A stretch of 64,000 nt of DNA from MED-G105 sp039814575 (GTDB taxonomy: Bacteria > Pseudomonadota > Alphaproteobacteria > Caulobacterales > Parvularculaceae). A program made the position numbers and the translations under genes. The DNA is taken from the NCBI GenBank assembly GCA_039814575.1, contig JBCCAY010000004.1, positions 62,001-126,000 on the forward strand. Direction: 5' to 3'. The notes below the pieces were generated by a model. It worked only from the letters and a program-made list of their open reading frames with translations. It searched no databases and was not told where the DNA came from. Of this stretch, positions 43,322 to 51,642 are shown piece by piece. Numbering within the stretch: position 1 is the stretch's first letter; each line of letters starts with the position of its first letter.

Positions 43322-43354
43322 CGCGACCTGTTTTGGAGCGCTGAACAGGTCGCG
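43322..43354 (+). repeat. Perfect 11-base inverted repeat before tRNA-His
   Basis: CGCGACCTGTT (43322-43332) and AACAGGTCGCG (43344-43354) pair around 11 bases, ending 11 bases before the tRNA. A weak TTGGCG / TTAAAA pair at 43275-43302 with a 16-base spacer would place it in the tRNA precursor. It could instead slow transcripts from the M16 gene. No T run is present. Confidence 0.5.
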
Positions 43355-43365
43355 GAGGCCCAAGC

Positions 43366-43442
43366 GCCGCCTTAGCTCAGTTGGTTAGAGCGCCGGATTG
43401 TGGATCCGGAGGTCTCTGGTTCGAACCCAGAAGGCGGTACCA
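43366..43442 (+). tRNA. tRNA-His (anticodon GTG)
   Basis: A complete cloverleaf reads as follows: acceptor GCCGCCT / AGGCGGT, D arm with AGCTCAGTTGGTTAGAGC, anticodon stem CCGGA / TCCGG with loop TTGTGGA (anticodon 43400-43402), variable AGGTC, T arm TCTGG-TTCGAAC-CCAGA, then A and an encoded CCA. The first pair is G1-U72, the discriminator is A73, and the base before position 1 is C, so no G-1 is encoded. That set is unlike most bacteria, where tRNA-His has G-1 opposite C73, but matches the derived type in part of the Alphaproteobacteria. Confidence 0.96.
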
Positions 43443-43496
43443 TCCTTTTCCCAACATTTAGCTCTAATAGCGTGGTCAACCGATCCGCGCTGGCTG

Positions 43497-44264
43497 TCAT
43501 ACCAAGACCATGGCCGCGAACCGCACCAACAGCCGCACCGCGACATAGAGAATAAGTGCGGCCGTCAACCGCTTCACCCAAATCGGCCGAAGCCCTGACG
43601 TCGACAGCCACGACCCAATTTGCCCGCCGACCAAAACGGTTGGAATAAGCGGCCAGTACGGCGTTGCTAACGACAAGAGCCCGATGTCCGAGAGTTTTGC
43701 TAATTGTCCGAACGCGCCGGAAAGCGAGTTCAACAAAATAAAAAGGCTGCAAGCCGCCGCGATCACCCGGGGCGATCCGAAATTCAGGAAGTAGAGCACG
43801 GGCGCTAAAAATATGCCGCCGCCAATCCCCACGAGCCCGGCGAGGAAGCCGATGCCCGCGCCGGCGCCAAGCGAGACGGCGAGCGGCGTTCTTGCCCGCG
43901 TAGAGATCGCGACAGATCGCTCGCTCTGCAACAATAGTTGCACCCCGGCGACGAGGAGCGCCGCGCCTAAAAGAAAAACGAACGCCGTCTCGGGGATGGG
44001 CAGGCGCCCGCCAATCCATGCAGCCGGAATAGATGTCGCAAGAAACGGCGCCAATGGCCGCAACGGCGTTTCGCCAATTCTTGCGAACCGCCACACGCCG
44101 CCGCTGACAACGACGACATTACAGGCGAGCGCAATCAGCGGCAGGACGCGATAGTCCGTTCCGGAGAGCGCTAACAGCGCATTATAGGTGGAGCCGCCCC
44201 CGAACCCGACGCTCGCATAGAGCGCGGCCGTAACGAAAAACAGCAATACCAAAAGGGCGGACAT
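43497..44264 (-). CDS. TSUP-family permease (TauE/SafE-like)
   Basis: This encodes 255 residues with AAAGGCGG before the ATG. About eight membrane helices are visible, with two repeats of the family pattern: Tyr-Ala-Ser-Val-Gly-Phe-Gly-Gly-Gly-Ser near the N-terminus and Gly-Leu-Val-Gly-Ile-Gly-Gly-Gly-Ile-Phe-Leu-Ala-Pro near 145-157. TSUP proteins move sulfite, sulfonates or small organic acids across the inner membrane; the substrate here is unknown. The neighbouring tRNA and P1 peptidase give no clue. Confidence 0.87.
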   Translation of the reverse strand: MSALLVLLFFVTAALYASVGFGGGSTYNALLALSGTDYRVLPLIALACNVVVVSGGVWRFARIGETPLRPLAPFLATSIPAAWIGGRLPIPETAFVFLLGAALLVAGVQLLLQSERSVAISTRARTPLAVSLGAGAGIGFLAGLVGIGGGIFLAPVLYFLNFGSPRVIAAACSLFILLNSLSGAFGQLAKLSDIGLLSLATPYWPLIPTVLVGGQIGSWLSTSGLRPIWVKRLTAALILYVAVRLLVRFAAMVLV

Positions 44265-44356
44265 TACCGCCTTTCTATCACGTTCATCATATCACGTCTG
44301 GTGCGTCACGCCCGTCGCGAAACGCCGGCGCCGCAACGAGAAATGCGGACGGCCCC

Positions 44357-45571
44357 TTAAGGCACATCCGCCATGATCGCCTGCAGACGATCATGGGGAA
44401 TGCCATAGACCGTGTAGCCTTGCGCAGACGCCATGGTCTCCCCCGCAACGAGAGAATTAATAATCGCTTCCTCGGTGGCGTAAGCGACGGCCCGGTAAAG
44501 GTCCGTGATAAGGTACGGCCCAAGCATTTTGACCTTCAACTCGCCTTTCGCCGGGCTTGGGTGACGATGGGCGGTGGAGAACGCCAAAAAGATATCGCCG
44601 GACCCCGTGTCGCCTGTGCCGCCCGTGCGGGCGACGCCGACCGACGCGCGCTTCGCCATTTCATTCAATTGTTTCGGCAGCAACGGGGCGTCCGTTGCGA
44701 TAATGACGATAATCGAGCCCTCACGGACATTTGTGCGATCGATCTGCGCCGGTAGAGACGATACAACGGTCGGCATGCGATCGGTGAGTTCACGCCCAAC
44801 AGAAACGCCGGAGACCATCAGCTGCTCTCTGCGGCCGAAATTCGATTGCACAAAGACCCCGACAGTGTAGCGCTTGCCGTCGATCTCCACGACGCGCGAC
44901 GCCGTGCCGGCGCCGCATTTAAAGTCAAAGCATTTCATCGGCGTGCCGCCGCCGACATTGCCTTCAGTCACCGGCCCCGTCTTTGCGCCCTCCAACGCGG
45001 CGAAGACGTCTTCGGCTAATAATTGCTCTTTTGACGGATCATTTAACCGATCATAGGTTTCGCCGACGGTCAGCAAGACTTGGTCGAGAAAAGCGTCGAC
45101 ATCGTCTCGATGGCGCCGCCGGAGCCATTCAACCGTCGACGCATAGACGGTTCCAAGAGACGTCGTTCCCGTTAAGGCGATCGGGCCAAAGAGCAGTCCC
45201 GTGCCGTTGATAAGATGCGAGCCGGTAAGCTCACCGACGCCGTTCAACGCGAACTGCGACGCGAACACGCCTTCGCGCGGCGCGTCCTTGCCCAATGGAA
45301 ATATCGCCGTTACGCCGGTTCGCGCGCCGCCCGCCCCTGGTGGGTCAATTTTCGTGAAATGGCCGACCTCAACGCCTTTAACGTCGGTGATGGCGTTGAG
45401 TTTGCCTGGCTCGCCCTGAAATTCAACGCCAAGATCGCGCGCGCGGACAGGGTCGGCGGCGACCGCTGACGACGTTCCTGCAGCGGCTAATGCAGCGCCG
45501 AACACGACGCCGGCAAACGCACGAACAAATCCGCCGGCGAAGGACGCTTTTCTTGAGCGGCTAACAAACAT
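44357..45571 (-). CDS. P1-family aminopeptidase (DmpA/BapA-like), exported
   Basis: This encodes 404 residues with GAGGTG before the ATG. A signal peptide ends in Ala-Val-Ala-Ala near residue 39. Family P1 enzymes are made as one chain and cut themselves before a Ser that becomes the N-terminal nucleophile. Here the site is Gly285-Ser286 in Glu-Gly-Ser-Ile-Ile-Val-Ile-Ile-Ala-Thr-Asp-Ala-Pro-Leu. Upstream, Gly-Val-Glu-Val-Gly-His and Gly-Asn-Val-Gly-Gly-Gly-Thr-Pro-Met match as well. DmpA releases D- or L-amino acids and BapA acts on beta-peptides; the substrate is not predictable. Periplasmic location is inferred. Confidence 0.9.
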   Translation of the reverse strand: MFVSRSRKASFAGGFVRAFAGVVFGAALAAAGTSSAVAADPVRARDLGVEFQGEPGKLNAITDVKGVEVGHFTKIDPPGAGGARTGVTAIFPLGKDAPREGVFASQFALNGVGELTGSHLINGTGLLFGPIALTGTTSLGTVYASTVEWLRRRHRDDVDAFLDQVLLTVGETYDRLNDPSKEQLLAEDVFAALEGAKTGPVTEGNVGGGTPMKCFDFKCGAGTASRVVEIDGKRYTVGVFVQSNFGRREQLMVSGVSVGRELTDRMPTVVSSLPAQIDRTNVREGSIIVIIATDAPLLPKQLNEMAKRASVGVARTGGTGDTGSGDIFLAFSTAHRHPSPAKGELKVKMLGPYLITDLYRAVAYATEEAIINSLVAGETMASAQGYTVYGIPHDRLQAIMADVP

Positions 45572-45723
45572 ATCAATTCACCTCATTTCCCAAAAATCGA
45601 AACTGGTCTAAGCGCCGCAGCGGCTGCTAGGCGCACCTCCCAAAGATCAGCGCATGATATCAGGGAGCACACAATGTTCGACAGCGGCCGCCGGTCTCAT
45701 TCTTTAATGCTATACCCCGTGAA

Positions 45724-47127
45724 CTATCCACGCGGCGAGGAAAACGGCGGATCTGGTCGTCCTCTTAAGACCGGCGCCCTAACGCCCTTTTCCGGATCAA
45801 GCCGGCCGTTTGCGTAACCGCCGACGAGAAGACGCGCCAGCAATAGTCCGAGCACACCGAATAGGACGCCGCCGAGCGCTTGTCCGATGAGAACGCCGGA
45901 CGCGCCGCCCCATTCAGCGCCGAACGCCACGAAGGGAATAACGCCAAGCGTATTGCGCCCCCAATTGAGACCCGTAGACCAAATTGGCCGCTGCAAATTG
46001 TTAAAAGCAGCATTTGCGATAAATAACATGCCGTTGAAGTAAAATAACGGTGCGACGACGAGCGCAAACCAAAAGATGATCCGCCGTCCCTCATCGGCGA
46101 GGCCGAACGCGGACGCTGCGAACCCATTCAGAAGCAAGACGGCGCCCCAAGAGGCTATGGTGTAAACGCCGGCGAATTGTAATGCGCGCGTAATGGTTTG
46201 ACCGACGCGCTCGAACTTCCGAGCGCCGAAGTTCTGGCCGATGATCGGACCGACAGCGCCCGATAAAGCGAACACCACGCAAAACGCGATGGGAACGAGC
46301 CGGCCAATGACCGCATACGCCGCCACGGCTGAATCGCCGAAACCGGCGATCGCCCGCGTGACGACGCCATTGCCGACGGGCGTTGCGATATTGGTGAGGA
46401 TCGCCGGCGCAGCGATGGCGATGATCATCGACAAATGGCTCAAAAGCGCCGGCGTTCGGTAAGGCGCGAAACCGCCATAATGGCGATAAACGGCCAGCAT
46501 CGCCGCGATCGCCATGGCGAAGCGCGACGCGACCGATGCGTACGCCGCCCCATCGAGACCAAGCCCAAAGGTGAAAATCAGTAATGGGTCGAGAACCGCG
46601 TTTACGCCGCCGGACCAAAACGTCACCATCATCGCCCGGCGCGCATCGCCATGGGCGCGCAATAAAGACGACGCCATAATGCCGACAGCGCCCGCGGGCG
46701 TCGATGGCAGCACGATCTGCAAGTACCGAACGGCATAGTCGTGGGTGACGCCCTCTGCGCCGAGCATGGTCAGGATCGGCCCGGCATACACCCAAGACAG
46801 AGCGGATATGATCGTCGTTGCGATAACGCCGAAGACCATCACCGACGTCGCCACGGATCGCGCCTCTTCGGCCTCGCCGCGCCCAAGCCGCGGCGCGACA
46901 AGCGCGCCCATCGCGATCGCCAGGCCGATGGTGACCGAGATCAAGAAGAAGATGACGGTGCCGGCGAAGCCAACCGCCGCGGCGAGCGCTTCTTGCCCCA
47001 ACAGCGAGATAAAATAGAGGTCAGCGAAATCGACGAGAAAGATCGCCAAGAGGCCGATGCTCGCCGACATGGACATGACGACCACGTGGCGCATTAAGTC
47101 GCCTTCGAGAAATTTCGCTGTGGCCAC
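45724..47127 (-). CDS. MATE-family efflux transporter
   Basis: This encodes 467 residues and starts with GTG, preceded by AAGGGGCGG. The N-terminal Phe-Leu-Glu-Gly-Asp-Leu-Met-Arg-His-Val is the usual MATE start, which supports GTG over the ATG 11 codons later. Twelve membrane helices can be laid out in two halves, with Val-Asp-Phe-Ala-Asp-Leu-Tyr-Phe in helix 1 and Gly-Gln-Asn-Phe-Gly-Ala at the start of the second half. MATE proteins export cationic drugs or metabolites with Na or H coupling. The C-terminal 40 residues are polar. It lies alone between the P1 peptidase and the moa operon. Confidence 0.9.
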   Translation of the reverse strand: MATAKFLEGDLMRHVVVMSMSASIGLLAIFLVDFADLYFISLLGQEALAAAVGFAGTVIFFLISVTIGLAIAMGALVAPRLGRGEAEEARSVATSVMVFGVIATTIISALSWVYAGPILTMLGAEGVTHDYAVRYLQIVLPSTPAGAVGIMASSLLRAHGDARRAMMVTFWSGGVNAVLDPLLIFTFGLGLDGAAYASVASRFAMAIAAMLAVYRHYGGFAPYRTPALLSHLSMIIAIAAPAILTNIATPVGNGVVTRAIAGFGDSAVAAYAVIGRLVPIAFCVVFALSGAVGPIIGQNFGARKFERVGQTITRALQFAGVYTIASWGAVLLLNGFAASAFGLADEGRRIIFWFALVVAPLFYFNGMLFIANAAFNNLQRPIWSTGLNWGRNTLGVIPFVAFGAEWGGASGVLIGQALGGVLFGVLGLLLARLLVGGYANGRLDPEKGVRAPVLRGRPDPPFSSPRG

Positions 47128-47291
47128 GCACCGCCCCTTATTGATCGCCGTCTATCGCCGCGCCGCATTTTCCGCCAAACGAAGGCGCTGCGCGGCGACG
47201 CAAAAGCGGCCCTTATAGCCTATTCCCATCGAACAGCAGCGTCGTTCGCCCCGCCTATCGCGCTTGTGAAGAGCGCAGCGGACGCCGAACT

Positions 47292-48503
47292 TCAGTCTTG
47301 CAACCGCAAAACCGTCACGGGATCGCCAATCGCCGCGCCCGGCGCCTTTGCGGGACGACGAATCAGCACGTCCGCCGCTGCGAAAGGGGTGATGAGAGAA
47401 CTATCCTGGCGTTCATCGGCAATGGCGCTGAGCGCTCCCTGAGACGTCTCCAAGCGACCGCGCAGGAAACTCTCGCGCGGACCGTTCGCCGCTAAGGGCG
47501 CGCCCGCCGTAACCTCCATCCATCGGCTCGCCACCAGGCCAGCGCCAAGCAGACAATCAATCAGAGGACGGAGAAAGAGGTAAGCGCAAACAAAAGCGGA
47601 CGCCGGATTGCCAGGTAGACCGACGAATAGAGGGCCGTCTTGCACCCGCCCATGCCAGCACGGCTTGCCGGGGCGAATGGCGACCTTCTCAAAGAAGATC
47701 TCCGCGCCGAGCGACCGCGCCGCGGGTTTTATAAGGTCGAAATCACCAACCGAAGCGCCGCCGATCGTCACGATGACGTCGCTTTGCTCGAACGCCGCGC
47801 CTAATGCTTTTTCAACAGCGCTCTGGTCATCGGGCAGGATCGCCGCGCGCGCGCCCTGCGCGCCCCACGTCTCGGCGAGCCCCGCGACGCCATAGGCGCC
47901 GGAATTGACGATGGCGGTCGGCCCTAATGCCCCGCCAGGCTCGACCAATTCATCACCGGACGCGAAGACCGTGACACGCGGCTGGCGTCGTACACGGAGC
48001 ACCGCCTGGTTCGCCGCGGCGGCGAGCGCCACGTCAATCGCCGACAAAACACGGCCCGCTTTAAGCACGGCTTCGCCGGCGTCAAAATCAATGCCGCGCG
48101 CGCGGATATGTCGGCCGGCGGCCTCGCGGCCCTCCCCTGCAACGACGTCGCCGTCACGAGTTACATCCTCCTGGATGACTATGAGATCAGCGCCGTCCGG
48201 GACAGGAGCGCCGGTGAAAATCCGCGCCGCGCCGCCCTTCGGCAAGACGCCCTCAAAAGCGCCGCCGGCCGGAATTTCACCCGCAAGCGTCAGCCGCCAC
48301 GGGCCGTCGGAAAGATCGGCATGGCGCACGGCGTATCCGTCCATCGCCGACACCGCCGCCGGCGGCAATGCATGATCCGCGATAACGTCATCCACCAACG
48401 CCCGCGCGCGCGCGGCGTCCACCGAAATTGTCTCAGCGGCTAGAGGCGCGAGGCCTTTAAGAGACAAAGCAAGCGCGTCGTCATAGGCAAGCAATCCGCT
48501 CAC
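47292..48503 (-). CDS. moeA: Molybdopterin molybdenumtransferase
   Basis: MoeA inserts molybdate into adenylylated molybdopterin. The 403-residue protein starts with GTG, overlapping the moaC stop (GTGA). Motifs are Ala-Met-Asp-Gly-Tyr-Ala-Val-Arg (48-55), Ile-Phe-Thr-Gly-Ala-Pro-Val-Pro-Asp-Gly-Ala-Asp, Phe-Ala-Ser-Gly-Asp-Glu-Leu, Thr-Ile-Gly-Gly-Ala-Ser-Val-Gly-Asp-Phe-Asp, and Gly-Leu-Pro-Gly-Asn-Pro-Ala-Ser-Ala. The Gly-Gly-Ala-Ser-Val replaces the common Gly-Gly-Val-Ser-Val. It is the last gene of the operon. Confidence 0.95.
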   Translation of the reverse strand: MSGLLAYDDALALSLKGLAPLAAETISVDAARARALVDDVIADHALPPAAVSAMDGYAVRHADLSDGPWRLTLAGEIPAGGAFEGVLPKGGAARIFTGAPVPDGADLIVIQEDVTRDGDVVAGEGREAAGRHIRARGIDFDAGEAVLKAGRVLSAIDVALAAAANQAVLRVRRQPRVTVFASGDELVEPGGALGPTAIVNSGAYGVAGLAETWGAQGARAAILPDDQSAVEKALGAAFEQSDVIVTIGGASVGDFDLIKPAARSLGAEIFFEKVAIRPGKPCWHGRVQDGPLFVGLPGNPASAFVCAYLFLRPLIDCLLGAGLVASRWMEVTAGAPLAANGPRESFLRGRLETSQGALSAIADERQDSSLITPFAAADVLIRRPAKAPGAAIGDPVTVLRLQD

Positions 48504-49027
48504 GATTGACCGTCTCCGTCAGCATCAGAGACAGAACCGGCGTCCCCATCACGCCGCCAAGCGCCGCTCTTGCCGCCGTCTTTTTCCCAAAGGCCGATAT
48601 CGGTAATTTCCATCGTGCGGTCGACCGCCTTGGCCATGTCGTAAATCGTGAGGCACGCGACGGAGACCGCCGTCAACGCCTCCATCTCAACGCCGGTTTG
48701 ACCGCTTGTCTTCGCCACCGCTTCAACCCTAAGGCCCGGCAAAGCATCATCCGGTTCAATCCGTAGACGAATTGATGATAAGGGCAAGGGGTGACAAAGC
48801 GGAATGAGATCGGCGGTGCGTTTCGCCCCCATAACCCCGGCAAGCTCGGCGATGCTGACGACATCGCCCTTCTTAATATCAGCGGCGCGGATGAGCGCCA
48901 ACGTCTCCGCCGCCATGCGCACGCCGCCGCGGGCGAGCGCGCGCCGCGCGGTTTCGGGCTTATCAGAAACATCGACCATGGCCGCGCGGCCATCCGCGTC
49001 GAAATGCGTGAGTTTATCCGACCCCAT
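48500..49027 (-). CDS. moaC: Cyclic pyranopterin monophosphate synthase
   Basis: MoaC converts the MoaA product to cPMP. The 175-residue protein has Leu-Thr-His-Phe-Asp near the N-terminus, Met-Gly-Ala-Lys-Arg-Thr-Ala-Asp-Leu-Ile-Pro-Leu-Cys-His-Pro-Leu-Pro-Leu and Gly-Val-Glu-Met-Glu-Ala-Leu-Thr-Ala-Val-Ser-Val, which include the catalytic Lys/His/Glu residues. The C-terminal tail with Lys-Ser-Gly-Ala-Trp-Arg-Arg-Asp is about ten residues longer than usual. It starts three bases after moaB ends. Confidence 0.95.
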   Translation of the reverse strand: MGSDKLTHFDADGRAAMVDVSDKPETARRALARGGVRMAAETLALIRAADIKKGDVVSIAELAGVMGAKRTADLIPLCHPLPLSSIRLRIEPDDALPGLRVEAVAKTSGQTGVEMEALTAVSVACLTIYDMAKAVDRTMEITDIGLWEKDGGKSGAWRRDGDAGSVSDADGDGQS

Positions 49028-49030
49028 CGT

Positions 49031-49561
49031 TTACGCCTCGTTCAAACGCGGCATCAGCTCCACGAGATTGCAAGGGCGATGGCGGCTGTCCAATTGATAG
49101 GAGATGACCTTGTCCCACCCATCTTTGACGGCGCCGTTTGAGCCCGGCAGGCAAAAAATGAACGTGCCGCCCGCGAGCCCCGCGCAGGCCCGCGACTGCA
49201 AGGTGGAAAGCCCGACGCTTTGAAAGCTCACCTGGTGAAAGATCACCGAGAACCCCTCAATCGCTTTTTCGAAAAGCGGTTCGACCGCTTCCGGCGTTAC
49301 GTCGCGGCCCGTAAGCCCCGTGCCGCCGGTGGAGATAACGGCGTCCACGGAAGGATCATCAATCCACGCTTGCACGACAGCGCGAATGCCGTCGCGATCA
49401 TCGGGGGTGATGCGGCGATCCGCTAAGACATGCCCCGCCGTTTCGATACGCTCGGCGAGCACGGCGCCGGACGTGTCAGAGTCCAAATCCCGTGTGTCGG
49501 AGACGGTCAACACGGCGATCCGCACCGGTTTGAACTCTAGACTCTCGTTAATGCCGTGCAT
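49031..49561 (-). CDS. moaB: Molybdopterin adenylyltransferase-like protein MoaB
   Basis: This encodes 176 residues with AGGAG seven bases before the ATG. MoaB/MogA-fold proteins adenylylate molybdopterin before metal insertion. Val-Ser-Asp-Thr-Arg (20-24), Thr-Gly-Gly-Thr-Gly-Leu-Thr-Gly-Arg-Asp-Val-Thr-Pro-Glu and Pro-Gly-Ser-Asn-Gly-Ala-Val are the nucleotide and pterin contacts. It sits between moaE (79 bases upstream) and moaC. No mogA is present in the window, so it probably fills that role. Confidence 0.94.
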   Translation of the reverse strand: MHGINESLEFKPVRIAVLTVSDTRDLDSDTSGAVLAERIETAGHVLADRRITPDDRDGIRAVVQAWIDDPSVDAVISTGGTGLTGRDVTPEAVEPLFEKAIEGFSVIFHQVSFQSVGLSTLQSRACAGLAGGTFIFCLPGSNGAVKDGWDKVISYQLDSRHRPCNLVELMPRLNEA

Positions 49562-49640
49562 GGTGTCTCCTATTGTAACTGATCAGAACGCGCGCAGTAC
49601 GCTTGGCGCACTCAGAGAATGCGGGGTCTTACTAAAGACC

Positions 49641-50108
49641 TTATGCCTTATCCCAGCGTGATTTGTCTCGCTTGTCTTCGGCGCCCGGCTCGATCCAAAC
49701 GTCGCCGTCCTCCCGGCGCTCTTTTTTCCAGAAGGGGGCCTCGGACTTTAGATAATCCATCAGATAATCCGCCGCCTCAAACGCCGCGCGGCGGTGGGCG
49801 GCGGCGGTGGCGACAAAAACGATTGGCTCGCCCGGCACCATCGCGCCGACGCGATGGACGATCGTGAGATCCTGGAGCGGCCAGCGCTGCAACGCGGTTT
49901 CACAAAATGCGGCGATGCGCTTTTCCGTGAAACCTGGAAAATGCTGCAAATCGAGCCCTAACACCGTTCGATCGGCATCCGCAGCGCGCACAAGACCAGA
50001 AAACGACACGATAGCCCCCGCGCCCGCTGCTTTCGCTTGAAACTGCGCCAGTTCGTCGCCCGGCGCAAAGGGCGTCTCTATAATCCGTATACGGCTTGAT
50101 ACATCCAT
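49641..50108 (-). CDS. moaE: Molybdopterin synthase catalytic subunit
   Basis: MoaE transfers sulfur from MoaD thiocarboxylate to cPMP. I start it at the ATG at 50108 (155 residues), 13 bases after the moaD stop; a longer frame starting at 50162 would run back into moaD. Seen are Ser-Phe-Ser-Gly-Leu-Val-Arg, His-Arg-Val-Gly, and the catalytic region Ala-His-Arg-Arg-Ala-Ala-Phe-Glu-Ala with Tyr-Leu-Lys-Ser-Glu-Ala-Pro-Phe-Trp-Lys-Lys-Glu, where the first Lys before Glu lies near the active site. Confidence 0.93.
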   Translation of the reverse strand: MDVSSRIRIIETPFAPGDELAQFQAKAAGAGAIVSFSGLVRAADADRTVLGLDLQHFPGFTEKRIAAFCETALQRWPLQDLTIVHRVGAMVPGEPIVFVATAAAHRRAAFEAADYLMDYLKSEAPFWKKERREDGDVWIEPGAEDKRDKSRWDKA

Positions 50109-50121
50109 GGGCGCGCACCGC

Positions 50122-50367
50122 CTAGCCGCCGCTGAGAGCGGACATGAAGGCGATCTCGTCACGGTCCGTCAGCGTTTGAACGCCGCGGACAATCTCCTGA
50201 TTCACAACCACCGCCGCGCCGGGTCGCGCCATCTCTTCAGCGAACCGAGCATTTTCGGAAGAGAGCCAGTCGATCAACGTCGCCGTGTCCGTGACGCCAG
50301 CCGGCAGGGGCATATCACCGCTTGCTGCAAGGTCGGAGAACCGACCGAAATAATGAATGACCGCCAT
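50122..50367 (-). CDS. moaD: Molybdopterin synthase sulfur carrier subunit
   Basis: This encodes 81 residues with the ubiquitin-like beta-grasp pattern and a C-terminal Gly-Gly, the site that becomes a thiocarboxylate. Val-Val-Asn-Gln-Glu-Ile-Val and Asp-Arg-Asp-Glu-Ile-Ala-Phe-Met match the usual Ala-Val-Asn and Asp-Glu-Val-Ala-Phe segments. The start is 26 bases after moaA. MoaD and MoaE form the heterotetrameric synthase, and the gene order fits. Confidence 0.94.
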   Translation of the reverse strand: MAVIHYFGRFSDLAASGDMPLPAGVTDTATLIDWLSSENARFAEEMARPGAAVVVNQEIVRGVQTLTDRDEIAFMSALSGG

Positions 50368-50393
50368 TACTCGATTACACCTAAAAATGACGC

Positions 50394-51476
50394 CTATCCG
50401 CCCGTCACCGACATGTGCCGCGGCACGGCCGGCGCCGCGCCCCGACGGTCAATGACGAAATCATGTCCCTTCGGCTTGCGGGTGATCGCTTCGTCAATCG
50501 CCGCCATCAACGGCGCATCGTCGGATGGATGGGCCCGCAGCACCGCCCTAAGGTCAGCAGCGTCTTCCTGACCAAGGCACATATAGAGTTTGCCCGTACA
50601 CGTCAGACGCACGCGATTGCACGCTTCACAAAAATTATGGCTCAAAGGCGTGATGAAGCCGAGCCGGCCGCCGGTCTCTTCAACGCGCACATACCGCGCC
50701 GGACCGCCGGTTTGATCCGGCAAGTCCGTTAATGACCAACGCCTCTCCAAATCACGCCGAACATCCGTCAGCGGCGTATACTGATCGTAACGATCATCCT
50801 CGATCTCGCCCATGGGCATGGCTTCGATGACGGTGAAGTCCATGCCGCGCGCATGGGCCCAGGCGATCATGTCCGGCAGATCGCTGAGATTATCGTGCTT
50901 GAGGGCGACGGTGTTAATCTTCACCGAAAGGCCTGCGTCCTGCGCGGCGTCTAAGCCTTCCAACACTTGCGACAGGCGCCCGCGCCGGGTGATCCGACTG
51001 AAAACATCTGGGTCGAGACTATCGATGGAGACATTGACGCGGCGCACGCCCGCCCGCGCCAGCCGGTCGGCCGATGGGGCGAGCTGCGTGCCGTTGGTGG
51101 TGAGGGTCAACTCTTCCAAGGCGCCGGCGCGCAAGTGCCGGGACAGCGCGTCGATCAGCGACAGGATATCTTTGCGCACCAGCGGCTCGCCGCCGGTTAT
51201 CCGCAATTTGCGCACGCCCTTCGTTATGAACGCGCTGGCCAAACGATCAAGCTCTTCAAAGCTAAGGAGGTCCCGCTTCGGCAAGAATGTCATGTTCTCG
51301 GCCATGCAATAGGTGCAGCGCAAATCGCACCGATCTGTCACGGACAGCCGTAAGTAAGTGATCGCCCGCCCGAAAGGGTCGATAAGGCCGGCGCGGCTCG
51401 AAGCGGCGTCGCTGCGCGACGGCGTATGGCCGATCGGACGGTATCCAGGATTACGATATAGGGTGTGCACGCTCAC
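50394..51476 (-). CDS. moaA: GTP 3',8-cyclase
   Basis: MoaA is the radical SAM enzyme that starts molybdenum cofactor synthesis from GTP. The 360-residue protein has the cluster Cys50-x3-Cys54-x2-Cys57 (Asp-Arg-Cys-Asp-Leu-Arg-Cys-Thr-Tyr-Cys), Thr-Gly-Gly-Glu-Pro-Leu-Val-Arg, the second cluster cysteines in Phe-Cys-Glu-Ala-Cys-Asn-Arg-Val-Arg-Leu-Thr-Cys-Thr-Gly, and a C-terminal Gly-Gly tail needed for activity. A 30-residue N-terminal extension precedes the domain. First gene of the operon; it diverges from the M48 peptidase gene across a region with a tandem duplication. Confidence 0.96.
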   Translation of the reverse strand: MSVHTLYRNPGYRPIGHTPSRSDAASSRAGLIDPFGRAITYLRLSVTDRCDLRCTYCMAENMTFLPKRDLLSFEELDRLASAFITKGVRKLRITGGEPLVRKDILSLIDALSRHLRAGALEELTLTTNGTQLAPSADRLARAGVRRVNVSIDSLDPDVFSRITRRGRLSQVLEGLDAAQDAGLSVKINTVALKHDNLSDLPDMIAWAHARGMDFTVIEAMPMGEIEDDRYDQYTPLTDVRRDLERRWSLTDLPDQTGGPARYVRVEETGGRLGFITPLSHNFCEACNRVRLTCTGKLYMCLGQEDAADLRAVLRAHPSDDAPLMAAIDEAITRKPKGHDFVIDRRGAAPAVPRHMSVTGG

Positions 51477-51573
51477 TGCCGTAAGTTAGGCGATAATCAG
51501 CCTTAATTGCAAAAATTTGGACCTGCATAGCGACCGTTCCGAGAAAATTTAGTCGAAGCTTCACCGAACCGTC

Positions 51574-51601
51574 ATTGCAAAACGGACATTGCAAAACGGA
51601 C
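51574..51601 (+). repeat. Perfect 14-base tandem duplication
   Basis: The 14-base unit ATTGCAAAACGGAC occurs twice head to tail (51574-51587 and 51588-51601). It lies between moaA and the M48 peptidase gene. Each copy holds a TTGCAA, and the second one is the -35 box of the promoter below. Confidence 0.8.
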
Positions 51602-51618
51602 GGGCGACTACCTATAAT
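51589..51618 (+). promoter_or_regulatory. Promoter of the M48 peptidase gene
   Basis: TTGCAA (51589-51594) and a perfect TATAAT (51613-51618) are 18 bases apart. The likely transcription start lies about 20 bases before the ATG at 51643. Confidence 0.55.
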
Positions 51619-51642
51619 TCCTCGAAAACGGGAGGTGGGAAC

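Noticed and set aside
43372..44094. Open frame of 240 codons overlapping the TSUP permease and tRNA-His
   Set aside because: It reads through the tRNA gene and lacks membrane or domain features, whereas the other frame is a clear TSUP permease.
46091..46795. Open frame of 234 codons inside the MATE gene
   Set aside because: Arg/Gly/His-rich shadow of the transporter frame with no start signal.
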